From Plasmopara viticola (Eukaryota; Oomycota; Peronosporomycetes; Peronosporales; Peronosporaceae), in contig MBPM02000061.1 in assembly GCA_001695595.3 (NCBI GenBank), forward strand, positions 1 to 64,000: 64,000 nt of DNA. The letters are read 5' to 3'. Positions within the stretch are counted from its first letter, which is position 1. Each line of letters begins with the position of its first letter. Both the position numbers and the translations under genes were made by a program. Below are positions 52,901-64,000 of the stretch, one piece after another. The notes below the pieces were generated by a model. The model was not told the origin of the DNA and did no database searches. It worked only from the letters and a program-made list of their open reading frames with translations.

Positions 52901-54494
52901 GCTCGTCTTGAGCCATAGACTTGTATTCGTAGTAAAAAAACATAAGGCGGAGTGTTTCCTCCGAAAACTTTATCGTGATCAATTTTCCAATTTCGAGCTA
53001 CCACCGCTGATTCAAGGCTCAAATTCTCAAGCTGCAGGGGGCTATAACATTTAGGATCTTGACTTAAGTTGATTACCGGATTCCTTCACCGCGCAATATC
53101 ACAAATAGTTATTACCGATAAAACCCAACTATCTCAGCCATTTTGTCCATACTTGAGAAGTTGGCAGCAGATTTGGTGCAAAAATTTTCTCATTCATCAA
53201 GACAGTTTTATCTCGAAAGAAGCTATTCTTTTCTTCAACCATTGTCTTCATCGACGAGTGCCGAGGGTCTATCCCAAATTTGTTATTCCGTTATTGGTAT
53301 CGGATTAATAACGTATTGGCGGAGACTTATGATGTCATTGTCTAGAGGTGAAAAAAAAAACCGAGGAGCCTGATCGTGGGCAAAGTAAAGACGCATCCGC
53401 AAGAAGGCAGACCATAGCGTATGTATGATGGAAGAGTGCTCCACGAAATTTGGTCAAATACAAAAATGCGATCGGTGATAGCATTTAGAAGTCGTATGTC
53501 GAGAGCCGTACATACACAGACTGTTATTTCGTTTCGCGGCACCAAATGTAGCCGGCAAAATTTGGCTTGAGTAAAACGAAATGCTTATGTACTCACAGGC
53601 AAGGTAGTATAGCTCGTAGTTGAATTTATCACCTCTGAGCGCAAATAGTCCAAATATAGCTTGTTGGTCCAAAAATTATGTTGCCCCAGCGCACATAATG
53701 TCCAGTGTGTCCTCTAGCACGTTTTCGAGCCTTACTGTCTGAACATCTGTCTGTTTTTAGCTTGCCGCTGACATCAGAAAGCCGATTATATAGCTTAACA
53801 GCACTTGCCAAATTGCACCGATATTGACAGATTCTTCATCCGACACCGGATGGTCATGGATATCGAATATATTGTTTTCTCGAAACAGCCTTAATGTTCG
53901 ACCCAGTATTGTTGGTTGGGACAGGTGCCGAAGGCACCATTTATCTAGGCAGCACATATGCAAAGATATAATTGAGGCGTATGAACCGTACCATGAACCG
54001 CCGGTACTGGAACTTGTGTAAGAAAGTCGACGTGTGGAGCGCGGGTATAGCCCTCTGACAGGTCTCCCAGATCCACCCATACCTAGTAAAATTAAGGTGA
54101 ACGGCATTAGAGTGGGTGTAGAGTAGCAAACAACGCGAAATTAGAGGGTGAAGACGGCGGACTCGGTGAGTCAAGGCGAAACCAGTGCAACGAAAGGGTT
54201 TGAGCGAAGACTGACGGAGAGTGCAAGTGAGTGTTCTACAATCGGGATGTGATCGCTGTCGCAAGGGTCGTCTTTTATTGTGCCCTTACTCGAGAGAAAG
54301 CAAACTACACTTGGACAGGCACCTTTTTGGATCTCATCTCACAAACTTGGAGGCAAATAGCGCATTGAAAGTATGTCTTTACAACTGCTTGATAGCTTGT
54401 CGAATGTTGTTCGAGTCTATTTGGCAAGCAATAAAGGCAAATCTTGCAATAATGGTTGCGTTCATAAGTCTAAGTTCTTTACGTGACAATACGG
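46992..54494. other. Gene-poor AT-rich sequence, 7.5 kb, no supported gene
   Basis: Reading frames reach 100-115 codons (for example 48124-48468 minus, 48877-49218 minus, 49647-49958 plus, 53757-54107 minus), but none has a recognisable motif, signal peptide or good exon structure. A 6-bp-arm hairpin GGTGCCGAAGGCACC lies at 53924-53938. Eroded retroelement DNA is the likely origin of parts of the region. I see no tRNA or rRNA gene. Confidence 0.5.
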
Positions 54495-54523
54495 GATATG
54501 CACATTCATACAATGTGCATATC
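54495..54523. repeat. Perfect 12-bp inverted repeat with 5-bp loop
   Basis: GATATGCACATT and AATGTGCATATC flank CATAC. It is a candidate hairpin without an adjacent gene to explain it. Confidence 0.5.
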
Positions 54524-54810
54524 ATGCCATGGTAAGCAAATATAGATATTATGATAACTTTCAATCTTCGAATTTGGTGCAAATTGCTAGAGTGAATTAT
54601 ATGAATGGTATCGCTCTAGTCTGACTAGCGCTCACTAAAAATGTGCTTCATGATTAGCCCAACTTGTTAAACGTAATGCTATGGAACAAATTACCCATAA
54701 ATTAATCACTTATTTCAGCTTAACTGTACAATACAAACACATGCCGTTAATCAATTTAATCAGGCAGAAACTGGATGAATGAAGTGTCTCGTGCCATAAA
54801 CCACCATCGC

Positions 54811-55083
54811 AGCTTCTACGACTACAAATATGACGACGTCTACGATGGAGCCTGTAATAAAACAGTCACCACGAGCTGCTCACCGAATTGTTTGCCTTCT
54901 ACACGCTGATGCTTGTTCGCACGCACGCTGGCCAGCGAGATGATTAGAAATTGAGCGGGAAGCAGCACTAGAGTTGAAAGTAGTTTTTTCTGGAAAAGAT
55001 GAATCCGACTTTGTTCTCGATCCGACTTGTTTCTTCGGTAGGATTTTTCATTCGGCTAGTGTTTGTTTCTCTGGTTAGACTTG
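54811..55083 (+). mobile_element. Diverged LTR-like dispersed repeat, copy B
   Basis: This is the longer partner of 39855-40089, in the same orientation. It begins AGCTTCTACGACTACA, has about 65 bp absent from copy A, and then shares CACCGAATTG, CTGATGCTTGTTCGCACG, ACGCTGGCCAGCGAGATGAT, GATGAATCCGAC, TTCTCGATCCGACTTG and TTTCTCTGGTTAGACTTG with it. No coding sequence or target-site duplication can be recognised, so it is called a solo-LTR-like relic. Confidence 0.6.
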
Positions 55084-55615
55084 CTTATAGATTAGTGTGA
55101 TAGTACAATAGTGTGGAAACCGCATATGTCAACTTCGCAAACCTGTGCAGGCTTAACTGAATTAATCTAGTTTTGGTCGTACGGAATGTTTTTTCATTGA
55201 TTTCGGGTCAGCGAAATAACATTGTGGCTATCTGGGGGAGAGTCAGTCTGCAGAGTTCAGGCATTTAATTGTGGGCGCACAAATCGACGTGAATTTATCA
55301 GCAAGGTACACAGCGTCTTGAGATGGCAGCTGTGAGAATTATGCGCATATGTTGCGGTCATCTTGGGCGTGCTTCATATGTAAAATGGCAACTTTATCGC
55401 ATGCGCGGCTTAATTGCACCAAAGATCATGACTCGGTCTCAAAGCAGAAACGCGCGCTAATCACTTCATGATTTGGGTAAGGAAGAGCGTAATCGGCAAT
55501 AAATACTATTGGGAGCACAGGTCTGTGTCCTTTGGTGCGCTTACGAATATGAAAAAGGCTTTTACGCATCATTTTTTTACAGTAAACGATTATTAGGACT
55601 AGTTGTCTCCGGGTG
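55084..55615. other. Intergenic region downstream of the kinase gene
   Basis: Between the LTR-like relic and the kinase stop codon. No clear minus-strand AATAAA is seen close to the stop. No other feature recognised. Confidence 0.4.
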
Positions 55616-56941
55616 CTAGTTCATCGCCGCTACATTTGTCACGGCAGTGCTTGTCATACGAGCAAAAGTCTAACAATCAAAGTCGTATATAAGTGATGTA
55701 ACATAATTAATTTACAGACGCAAACCTTTTGCTTGGTATGTTCACGGAACTTCGCCAGCTCATGATGAATAGTTGGGGAAAGTGGATGTCCGGATATTTG
55801 AAAAGTCTCAGACGAAAAATGGCCGACAATCCACGGGTGCTCCAACACTTGTTTCATGCTAAAGCGGTCCTCTGGATCCAGCACTAGCAAGTGCCGCACA
55901 AGGTCCTTCGCCTCGTTGCTGATGGTAGCCCAGCCATCATCGTCAAACTCAAAAGTGCAAGCCTTGATGCTTGCAATCATTTCATTATCCGATCTCTCGC
56001 CTTCTGGATCAAAGGGGTGGTAGCCACACAGTAAAATGTACAAAATAGTCCCTAGACTCCATGAATCGACCTTATCATTATATCCGAATGTGGATCCGGA
56101 TCCTGAGATCATTTCGGGAGCAGAATAACCCCATGTGCCACATTTTGTCTTTAAATTTGTCCCCGCAAAAATCTTAGCCAGTCCAAAGTCTGCGACTTTG
56201 ACGACGGCATCGTCTTCATTTGAATTCGATAGCAATATATTCTCTGGTTTTAAATCTCGATGCACGATGCCACACCTGCAACATAAGAGCAACATCAGTA
56301 TACACGAATCGTGGCACAATCACTTTGTTACATACTCGTGTAGATACTGTACAGCTTGCGCCATATCCCGCACATGGCGCACACAATCTGCCTCTGAGTA
56401 CGCGCCTTTCTCAGCCAACCTTTCGAACAATTCGCCACCCGTGCAGAGCTCTAGTACCAAGTGCACCTCGCGCGCGGTTTCAAAAACATCGATGAGCTCA
56501 ACAATGTTCGGATGCTGTTTAACTCGGCGCAAAGCCATGATTTCGGCGCTCAGTCTCTTCGGATCGGTCATAAACCGCTTGATTTTCTTAATGGCGACAG
56601 CGCGATTTGTGCGACGGCAGCGACCGCGACAGACCGTTGCGTAGTGTCCACTGCATCAAGCAGCAAATTTCAAACCTCTTAGCGCATATAAAGTAGCATA
56701 AAATCTGCGGAATTAAAGCGTACCGCCCCAGTAATTCGGTCTGCACTTCGTACAGCTCGTTCACCCGACGGCTTGAAATCGCAGAAGTCGCACTCGGTGC
56801 AGACACAGCATCGCCGATGGAGCTATAACTTCTAGGGGGTCCAGCGGGTGTTAAGATTTCGGAGCTGCTCGCATCAACGGTGTTCAGCTTTGACGGAAGG
56901 CTGAGCCTATTATGGCTGCGCAACATCGTTTCTTCTGACAT
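55616..56941 (-). CDS. CAMK-type Ser/Thr protein kinase, four exons with three short introns
   Basis: Exons on the minus strand are 56941-56724, 56650-56336, 56275-55726 and 55669-55616. Introns of 73, 60 and 56 nt all follow GT-AG (donors GTACGC, GTATGT, GTTTGC; acceptors GATGCAG, TTGCAG, TGTTAG). The joined frame gives 378 residues. Residues 1-62 are Ser/Ala-rich and without a domain. The kinase domain runs from about 64 to 327: Gly loop GRGHYATV (72-79), ATP lysine in VAIKK (K94), alpha-C glutamate E109, catalytic HRDLKPEN (183-190), DFG (207-209), CGTWGYSAPE (223-232), D248, R315 and the final HPW (324-326). All catalytic residues are present, so it should be active. GGELFERL and GYHPFDP are typical of CaMK/Chk2-like kinases. 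No calmodulin site, EF hand or FHA domain is visible. Skipping the last intron would instead end the protein at 55654 with 384 residues. Confidence 0.9.
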
Positions 56942-58109
56942 GGCAGCCCTTCGTCTTCAAAGAAAACATGGCTACAAGTTTTTAATTATACCGTAGCATA
57001 TTAAAGTCAGTTACTATTCTAATTATTCAGTATGCTCCCGGTCGAGATGACCGTCAGCTACGATTAAGCCGATGCGGTGGTAAGCTTGCGCATGCTGTAT
57101 GATTTGCTTATAAACCTTAACCTTGTCCCGCGTCTTCCATCATTTTTTTCTCGTCGATTTGGTTATTCGATCACATATTACTGAAATTGCTACCATAACT
57201 GCTAATCTGATAAAATGCAACATTATGTTAACTTCGATTCACTAAGTATATGCTTGCGTTGGCCTTGATGCAATACACCGTCTAAATTATCTATAGCTAC
57301 TTCGATTGCTATACAATTAGGCACCATGAATTTGAAAGGAGAGCAAGCTCCTTCATTCTATGTCACAAAGTTTAATATCTCAGCAAAATTCTTCCGTCGT
57401 TAATGTTTGAGAAATCAAGGATATGCTCAGGCTGCTTCAAGCATATAAACAAAAGCGCTCAAAAATTGATACGTGCTATAAAGCTATAAAGTTTCCATTA
57501 TGATGGACAGGTAGCAGATCAAGCTGGGTGATAAACGACCTGTTTTGTCCAAACTTGTAGCTTGTCATAGTACGTGCGCATTAGAGAAGTTCATCACTTC
57601 GTGTACGACTTGGTGGCCTGTCCAAAACAACAAAATTAACGGCCCTGGCATCAAGCCAAAGAAAGTCAAACGTCTTGAGTTTATAAAATCGTGTCTATTT
57701 TTGGCTACAAATTTATTAATTCTTAATGAAAAATCGATGATTTATATAGAGGCGTAATCACATATCAGGCGGGAGTATCAGGTTCAAAAGGTCTGTCAGG
57801 AGCTAGCCTGAGTCGCGTATATAGTTATAAGTGGATCTATAGAGATTTGATTGAGTAGCGGTGTCCAGACAAAAAATCACCAAAATAGCTACCAATTAGA
57901 TTTCTAGAAGCTGTGCGCTTGCAATATTTTTTATAAGTCTTGTTGTATGCGTACATGTTGTTGACAATGATTGCTTCATCACACAGATCAATTTCAATGT
58001 TCTTGAAAAGTGGTATTGCCTTACTTAATACTCGTTAAAAAACTCTGAAACTTCAACTTGGTATATAGCTTATCATTTTTGACGTCATCAACGATGTCTG
58101 TGATAGTAG
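56942..58109. other. Upstream region of the kinase and AT-rich spacer
   Basis: The kinase promoter must lie in the first few hundred bases, but I see no clear initiator element. Small open frames (for example 57545-57757 plus) have no recognisable features. Confidence 0.4.
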
Positions 58110-58985
58110 TTAAATGACCACAAGGCACCAAATCACCTGTTTTTCATAAATAAAGAGCATTGACATCAACCCCATTTTCATCTTCACAACCTCTGATTTG
58201 TCGTGTCCGATGAATGTCTCATTTGTTTCAGCATAACTATTGGAGGTGATCAATGAATCTTCGGCAAAATTTGCTTTCATTTTGCAGAAACTGTCTTTAA
58301 GCTCCTCGTCAATGGACAAGATAAGTTTTTTGTATTAGCTTTCGTTAATTTGTAGTCTTCCTATCGAAGAATCATCGTTCTTGAAGAGCTACATAGCAAC
58401 TGATACAACTGATATTGATATTGATATTGACATCGATACAACGTATGTTGTTATCGACACGGTCATCAACTCATTAAATTGACATCTGCAATACGAAGAC
58501 ATATATATAGTAGTTAAGAGATGGTTGAGACAATCAATTGTCAGGTCAAATGCGCGATTGGATTCGGCATCTTGATTCTTGTATCATTTATAGCGATAAC
58601 AAGGAAACGTGAAAGCTGTATCTAGTATTTGAAAAAGTAGCTGTAAACTGTTTGGTAGGAAATACGAGCCATATTTGTGGTAATCACACCTCTTTAAACA
58701 CTTGAGAGCGATACAACGATTTATAAGCGCCAGGAACAGCGTGAATAAGTAATCGCTCTCCCCGGACTTCGAGGCGATTTCAGCAAAATCGGTGTGCAAG
58801 CAAAACGGCTTTTTCTCGTACATGCGTGTTTTGTCATAAAGCTCGTCATTGTTGTCGCCCAAAATTTTTGGCCTGCGATGCCAAAATCCTATAAACACTG
58901 CATCGGCAGAGGACGCCACAAATTCTATTCAGGTCTTGCCACTCTCAACTTTGGCGATCGGAAGCCTGGTCTTGTCGAAGTGGTC
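58110..58985 (-). pseudogene. Possible decayed coding segment of unknown family
   Basis: The minus strand from about 58985 to 58584 reads in one frame with protein-like composition (KTRLPIAKVESGKT, an in-frame TGA, then FIGFWHRRPKILGDNNDEL and HTDFAEIASKSGESDYLFTL), and the part above 58740 is visibly more GC-rich than its surroundings. A second minus-strand piece at 58319-58110 (ELKDSFCKMKANFAEDSL) may belong to the same relic. No ATG is placed sensibly. I do not recognise the family; a chance open frame is the main alternative. Confidence 0.3.
58405..58445 (+). repeat. Short degenerate TGATAT repeat
   Basis: Several TGATAT/TGACAT/CGATAC hexamers follow each other (ACTGATATTGATATTGATAT and onward). 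It is a microsatellite-like run in noncoding DNA. Confidence 0.6.
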
Positions 58986-61900
58986 TCTCAAACATCCAAG
59001 CGCTTTTAGCGTGAAGGACTTCCCTCACTTTATCGAATACTGGTTTTGATCCTGAGATAGCGTTGCGCGAGAATGCTCTCCACGTTATCGTATCTTGCTC
59101 TTTCTTTATCAAGAAGGTGAAAGGAGAAAAATATACAGCGTCATGTGGTCCGTTGCGTTATTTTCATATTAATGCGCTTGCAAGTGGTATCTGGAGAAGA
59201 CATGCTAAAAGCTAAAGAATTGTAACGCCAACAACCTTGGATCTGTTTGACCATACATGGACTAGCTGTCACAGCTGTCCCGGATTGGTCAGGTCTTGAC
59301 TTCAAGAACATAACTAATTTGCCCCGGAAGCGAGTCGGCCGACGCACATCTAGGCTAAGGCAATCCGTATCTAAATTTACTTTTTTGCCAGATTGGTGGA
59401 TCGGCCTCCCATGGTTGTGCCTGCCTATAGCTCGATGCCAGCATCTTCGCGCTCACTTGGCCACGTTGATAGAACAGTGGTTAAGTTCGCATCCTTTTCA
59501 GCATATCAAGCGAATTAATGAACTTGCTTCGCTATAGCCCCAAAATGGTCTCCTGGACGCATTTAGTTCCAGAGACAGCAAGCACGACAATAGCATCAAG
59601 ATCACTAAGTCTTCAATTATAAATTTGCTCTTTTAGTCTGAATATTTGTTGAATTAATAAGTCGTGGCTTCCAGCCAAATAATCGTGCTCGTGCTTCAAG
59701 ATTCCAAGTCCTTTAAGCACAAATTCTTCAACTCAGGTGTGCCGAGTGCGAGGACTGATATTGATTAGCTGCTCGACTTGCGACCCTAATTAGGTCCAAA
59801 GCCTTAATGTGATGGCGCTAAAGGAATACGAAAGTCATTCGACCATCTCATTTAGCAGCGTTTTCGTAGCTACAATCCTAGAATACGCTAACTTGAAAGT
59901 CCGGCATTTGCTGTATACTGAAATCAGCACGATTTGCATGTCGCTATCTTGTCTAACTTCAAGAAAAAAATCTAGTTCTAAAACAAAACCTACCTTGACT
60001 CTTCCGCTTTGAGCTGTGAGCAAACCTTTACTTAGATTATTATTAACCAAGCTTCTGTGGGGTAAATAATTTACACTAACTACCTGGCAGAGCAGTTCGT
60101 ACTATTAATTAGGCAGGGGTCATCAAACGTGTTATGCTTTCCAATAACATTGTCTGTTCAAAGCCATTGGTGTTTAAAATTCACTTGACTTGTGTTATAA
60201 CACGAAAGCACCAACTAGTAGGTTCGTGTATCCCCATCACACTCTTCCTCCGCCGGTGGAAATTCTTTGTTTTTGCTTTCATGAGCTAATTGGCTATTTT
60301 ACATGTAATTTCCTGACGAACGGGACAGATCGTAATACAAACTAGTCACCTTTGCTTGAGGCCCTGAGATCAACTTCCTTGGTTCATAATTTCGCTAATA
60401 AAGCTCATATTAACGCTGCTTGTTAGTAGAAAATCACACCATCGGAGAATCTAAAGTTTTTGCTCTTGACCGTACTTTCGTGTGCTTTCACAGCACAAAT
60501 CAATCAATCGTAGTGGAGTTCTGTACTGGTGAGCGCCCGAAATATATCCGGCCTCTTTGGTAGGAAAGTGCGACACCTTTAAACAGCTACATCGGCTAAA
60601 TTACGTCGCTCAGGGACAATTTCTCAACACTCGACACCAGGCAATCTATCGCTTTAACTTGCAATGGCTTTCTATCGAGCAGCACATGCTTGTTATTTGT
60701 TGATTCTATATCCGAAGAACTGACATTTGATAGCACAACAGCAAATAAGTTTCATGTGAGAACAAATGAAAATGGAAAACGATAAATTTTACTGGTTGAA
60801 AAGGCATTGATAATACAGCTCCTGCTACACAATTAGATATCACCGGATCTACTGCTGTATTTATCAGATCAATGATTTTTAAATTGGCTATCAACAATGA
60901 TTTGATGGTACACAATGTTGTTTCGAACAAGGAGCATGTTTGAGTGAGCCCAATAGATTTGTCGACAAAAAAACGGTTTTGCTGACTGACAGACGCACAT
61001 TTTTTATATATATACTCATATCTAATTACTTCACCGGTTGGATGATTAAGACATAAAGCGACCAATAACGACGAAAATCAGACGACTCATTCCTTGACTG
61101 CAAGTATCAATTTTAAAGATGAGTATCATCTCCTCGTGTTGAAGCGGAAGGATTGCTACTACTTTGTGGGATATTTAGACTAGCTACACCATCTGGAGCA
61201 AATTAGTAGTCTGCACCGTTCTTTAATAAGTTGAGCACGTAAGTTGTTCCATTTTTAGTGTTTGTGCTTGTAATGATACTTTTACTGTTATTTTTACCGC
61301 TGCTTTATCTATAAGGTCCTCACACCAGCCTTGAATTCTATTCCACAACGATTTTGAGTACCTTTAAAAGCTTAGCGTTGCTAAGTAAGAAGCATCACAT
61401 GTGCATCTCGAAGACTTTCATAGCCAATTAAGCTATTTAGTTGCAAAGTCGCATAAATGATCACAGATCTCTATTAATAAAAACTGTTGTTGTCATCAAC
61501 GACATTTAAAACACGTTTTTCTTCGCTAAAATCAGGACTAGTGGTCGAGTCATACAAGAAGGAATCTGTTGATTGCAAGCTATCAGTCATTGATTGAAAA
61601 GGCATTTTCTGCCTTTATAATTTAATCAGGTACATACAAATTTCCTAAATGATTTTAAATCAAATAAATTTGGCAAATCGACTTACAAAAAATCGCAAGT
61701 CATTCATATCGATGGTATAGTAGATTTTAAAAACATTAGAGCTCCATTAAGTAGTTAACGCTGCGTTGTGTTTCACCAATTAAAGTCAGGTATTGAGCTT
61801 AAGTTTGTGTTTGCAACAATAAATGCCTCAATTTGATGGGTCTGGGACGACTAAGAGTTCCAGATGCTCTAAATTTAACATTAAGAAACATATGGTAAGT

Positions 61901-62498
61901 ATAACGTATGATGCACATTTGCAATAAGCACCACAATTGACTTGATTTGTTAGGATTTTTTTCACGATTCGAAAACAGAAATTTTACTTTTTAACAGACT
62001 CAGAGGGTACGGAGGACCTGAAGTCAATGAAGTTGCGTCCAAAGATGATAAAATTGATGTGATCATGTAAGAATTGGGGGCCTTGCGTTTGAATCTGCAA
62101 AAAAGAGATTGAAGTATCAACTTCCGAATACTTTAATAAAGAGATCTTTTCAAAAGATAAAGAAGCTCTACTCAAAAATGGATTTGCTTAGCAAAGGGAC
62201 AGTCTCGATATGATTTAACACTTCTTGATGCTTGCACCGATTGTAATAGATTCTTTACAGAGCTGTATACGTCAGATGCTGAATGCTTTTCTATCTTTGA
62301 GTTTTCATTTCGCATTTCGAATTCCACCGCTTTATGTACTCCGCTTCTGCAACAAAACCAGTATCTTTGACATCGCTATGATACTTTTTTTTAGCTGCAC
62401 TTCTTTAATTATCCAAATAGGTTGTATCAGTAGCCAAAGTCGAAATGCACTATTTAAATGGCTGAAAAATCATGAAGTCCCTAACCCACAGGAAAAAC
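58986..62498. other. AT-rich spacer without a supported gene
   Basis: Open frames (59247-59537 plus, 60706-61065 minus with 119 codons, 61984-62175 minus) lack recognisable motifs. The last follows a strong acceptor-like TCTTTTTTGCAG on the minus strand (about 62107-62096) and could be a lost 3' exon, but nothing upstream supports a gene. No RNA gene or repeat is seen. Confidence 0.45.
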
Positions 62499-64000
62499 AT
62501 GGCAAAGCTGGCCTGCGCGCTAGTTGGAGTAAAGGAAACTGCTTTTTCCTTGACGATTGATGCTAACGAGTCTGTGGATGGCTTGAAGAAGGCCATCAAA
62601 AAGAAGAATAGGAACACAATCGCGTGTGATGCACACGAACTGCAGCTGTTCCTCGCCAAAAAGGGCGACGACACGTGGTTGAATCAAGATGGCGCGGAAG
62701 CTGTAACGCTCGATGAACGTGGACACCCGGAAAGCTTTGCGCACATGGATTCGTTGTTGTGGATTATAAATCCAAAAAAGTGTGGGGAGAGATTTGAACC
62801 AAATGGGGAGGATATTTAAGTGTTGGTGGTGTTTTCAAAGCAAGAACGAACGGCTGCAACTTCTTGGAAGCTTGCATCGTTTCGACCGCATGCAGAAAGA
62901 ATAAATTTATAACTGCCTCATCTCTCACGTAAAGTATTGGTGGAGAAACTCTTCTGCGCGTTGAGAAAGACCAACTTTGTTTTACTTTCAGCGCCCGCAG
63001 GATCAGGAAAGACTTCGCTGTTGACGTTGTTTGCTCACCGACATTCTGAACTTCGCTACGTTTCCATCGCGTTTGATGATTCCAAAGCAAATGCCACAGA
63101 TCTTGTTACCCGCCATGGTGTCGACGTTGCTCGAAAGACGTGTCGTATTCCGGGTGACAAGATGTGCGTCTTTATGCTGGATGATTGTCAGCGGCAGTAC
63201 CACGATATGGCATTCTGGACTGTTCTAGTTAAAGATTCGTCGTCATGGTTGCTGCCACACATTCGATTTATCATCTCCGCGACTCATTTGCTCGAAACTG
63301 ACGCCCCTAAAAGTCCAATTGCGTTTAGTAGCATTCTGTGGAAATTTACAAGAAACGATTTTCTAATCAGTGACGAGGAGGCACATCAAATTGTTTATTT
63401 TGAGAACGGCTTTCCGTCGCAATTATGATTTCCCACGTTGATGGAAGTCGTCATACGTGAGTGCAATGGACACATTGCCTCGTTGCGTTTGTCGTGTGAT
63501 ATTCTGTTTGTGCACTACTCGAACGCCGTCGCTCCAGTTGAAAAAGAAGTGTTAGATTATTACTTGTCGGGCATTTTCGTCAATCAATAGGCACGCTGTT
63601 TTGGAAGTGGGCATACAACACCTGCCGGTCGCAATCTTTAATCATTTCTCACCAAGTGTCTGGTCCGCGATAGTACATGTGGTCTGTTGACCATGCAATT
63701 GAACGAAGATGAAAAGCATGGCTTTACGCGGCTGAAGAAAGCAGGGATCGTTACTCAGGATGGCCAAGGCTATGTTATGTTTGCTTCTCCCTTGGCGGAG
63801 AGGTACTACAACAAGTGGCTGTTTCCAAATCGTGCTAAATGCAACCCAAAGTCAATACACGACTTAATCAAAAAAGTGATTGCAAGTATGTCTGCATGTG
63901 AGCTCAGACAGTCGGTGGTTGGTTCAGATAGCATCCCAATGAAAGCTGCTTTTCAGCACCAATTCATGGCTGCTCTTGCGCTTCACACGTTGCCTACATG
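62499..64000 (+). pseudogene. Crinkler (CRN) effector pseudogene, truncated by the window edge
   Basis: The frame opens at ATG 62499 ([11 protein letters not shown]), where CRN proteins start; the in-frame ATG at 62472 is probably too early. The header (about 62499-62816) is the ubiquitin-like CRN translocation domain, with LQLFLAKK at 62643-62666 (LFLAK signature at 62646-62660) and a DWL-like part containing LLWIINPK. The region where CRNs have HVLVxxP reads VLVVFS at 62820-62837, directly after a stop. A P-loop NTPase follows, with Walker A AGSGKTSLL near 62997-63023 and Walker B VFMLDDCQ near 63168-63191; later conserved CRN segments include LPHIRFIISATH, LMEVVIRECNG and FQHQFMAALALHT up to the window end. 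Five in-frame stops break it: TAA 62817, TAA 62910, TGA 63426, TAG 63588 and TAA 63639, yet no frameshift occurs. CRNs act inside host cells, often in the nucleus. This copy cannot make the full protein; at most a 106-residue header piece is possible. Confidence 0.88.

Noticed and set aside
56135..56682. Plus-strand frames opposite the kinase (169, 91 and 73 codons)
   Set aside because: Antisense shadows of the kinase exons, whose minus-strand reading has complete catalytic motifs.
59250..59745. Minus-strand single-frame stretch that reads like a protein with interspersed stops
   Set aside because: Six stops in about 165 codons is what random sequence gives, and I recognise no motif.
61984..62175. 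Possible 3' exon on the minus strand after a strong TCTTTTTTGCAG acceptor
   Set aside because: No matching donor, upstream exon or known motif supports a gene. Kept only as a remark in the spacer entry.
62520..63203. Minus-strand frames opposite the CRN relic
   Set aside because: Antisense shadows; the plus strand matches CRN header and NTPase features in a continuous frame.

Overview
The window looks like nuclear DNA of an oomycete, most likely a Phytophthora or downy-mildew relative. The evidence is a secreted protein with the layout of the oomycete AA17 pectin-cleaving copper monooxygenases, a broken Crinkler (CRN) effector gene with the LFLAK header, a protein kinase gene with very short GT-AG introns, and an old Ty3/gypsy pol fragment. 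No bacterial operon structure is present.

Positions 1-38150 (60% of the window) are one tandem satellite array with a monomer of almost exactly 100 bp, roughly 380 copies. It is already running at base 1, so the full array is longer. It can be split into zones: a fairly homogeneous left part (to about 11.9 kb), a mixed zone (to about 20.1 kb), a zone with several monomer subfamilies (to about 33.1 kb), and a strongly diverged right edge that stops abruptly at 38150. Higher-order duplications of 4, 8, 15, 18, 25 and more monomers are superimposed, including a perfect 400-bp tandem copy at 31602-32450. The many short reading frames in the array, on both strands, are by-products of a 100-bp period and are not annotated as genes.

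Positions 38151-62498 are gene-poor and AT-rich. They hold two supported genes: the AA17-like secreted protein (40670-41545, +) and a CAMK-type Ser/Thr kinase (55616-56941, -, four exons inferred). Between them lie decayed repeats: a Ty3/gypsy pol remnant (44985-45780, -), two diverged copies of an LTR-like element (39855-40089 and 54811-55083), a small minisatellite (39578-39790) and a perfect 33-bp-arm foldback (46922-46991).

Positions 62499-64000 carry a CRN effector pseudogene (header, P-loop NTPase and part of the following region) that runs off the window. It stays in one frame throughout but has five in-frame stops. An apoplastic cell-wall enzyme and a host-cell effector relic in repeat-rich, gene-sparse DNA fit the known layout of oomycete pathogen genomes. 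The genes do not form an operon or a pathway together.
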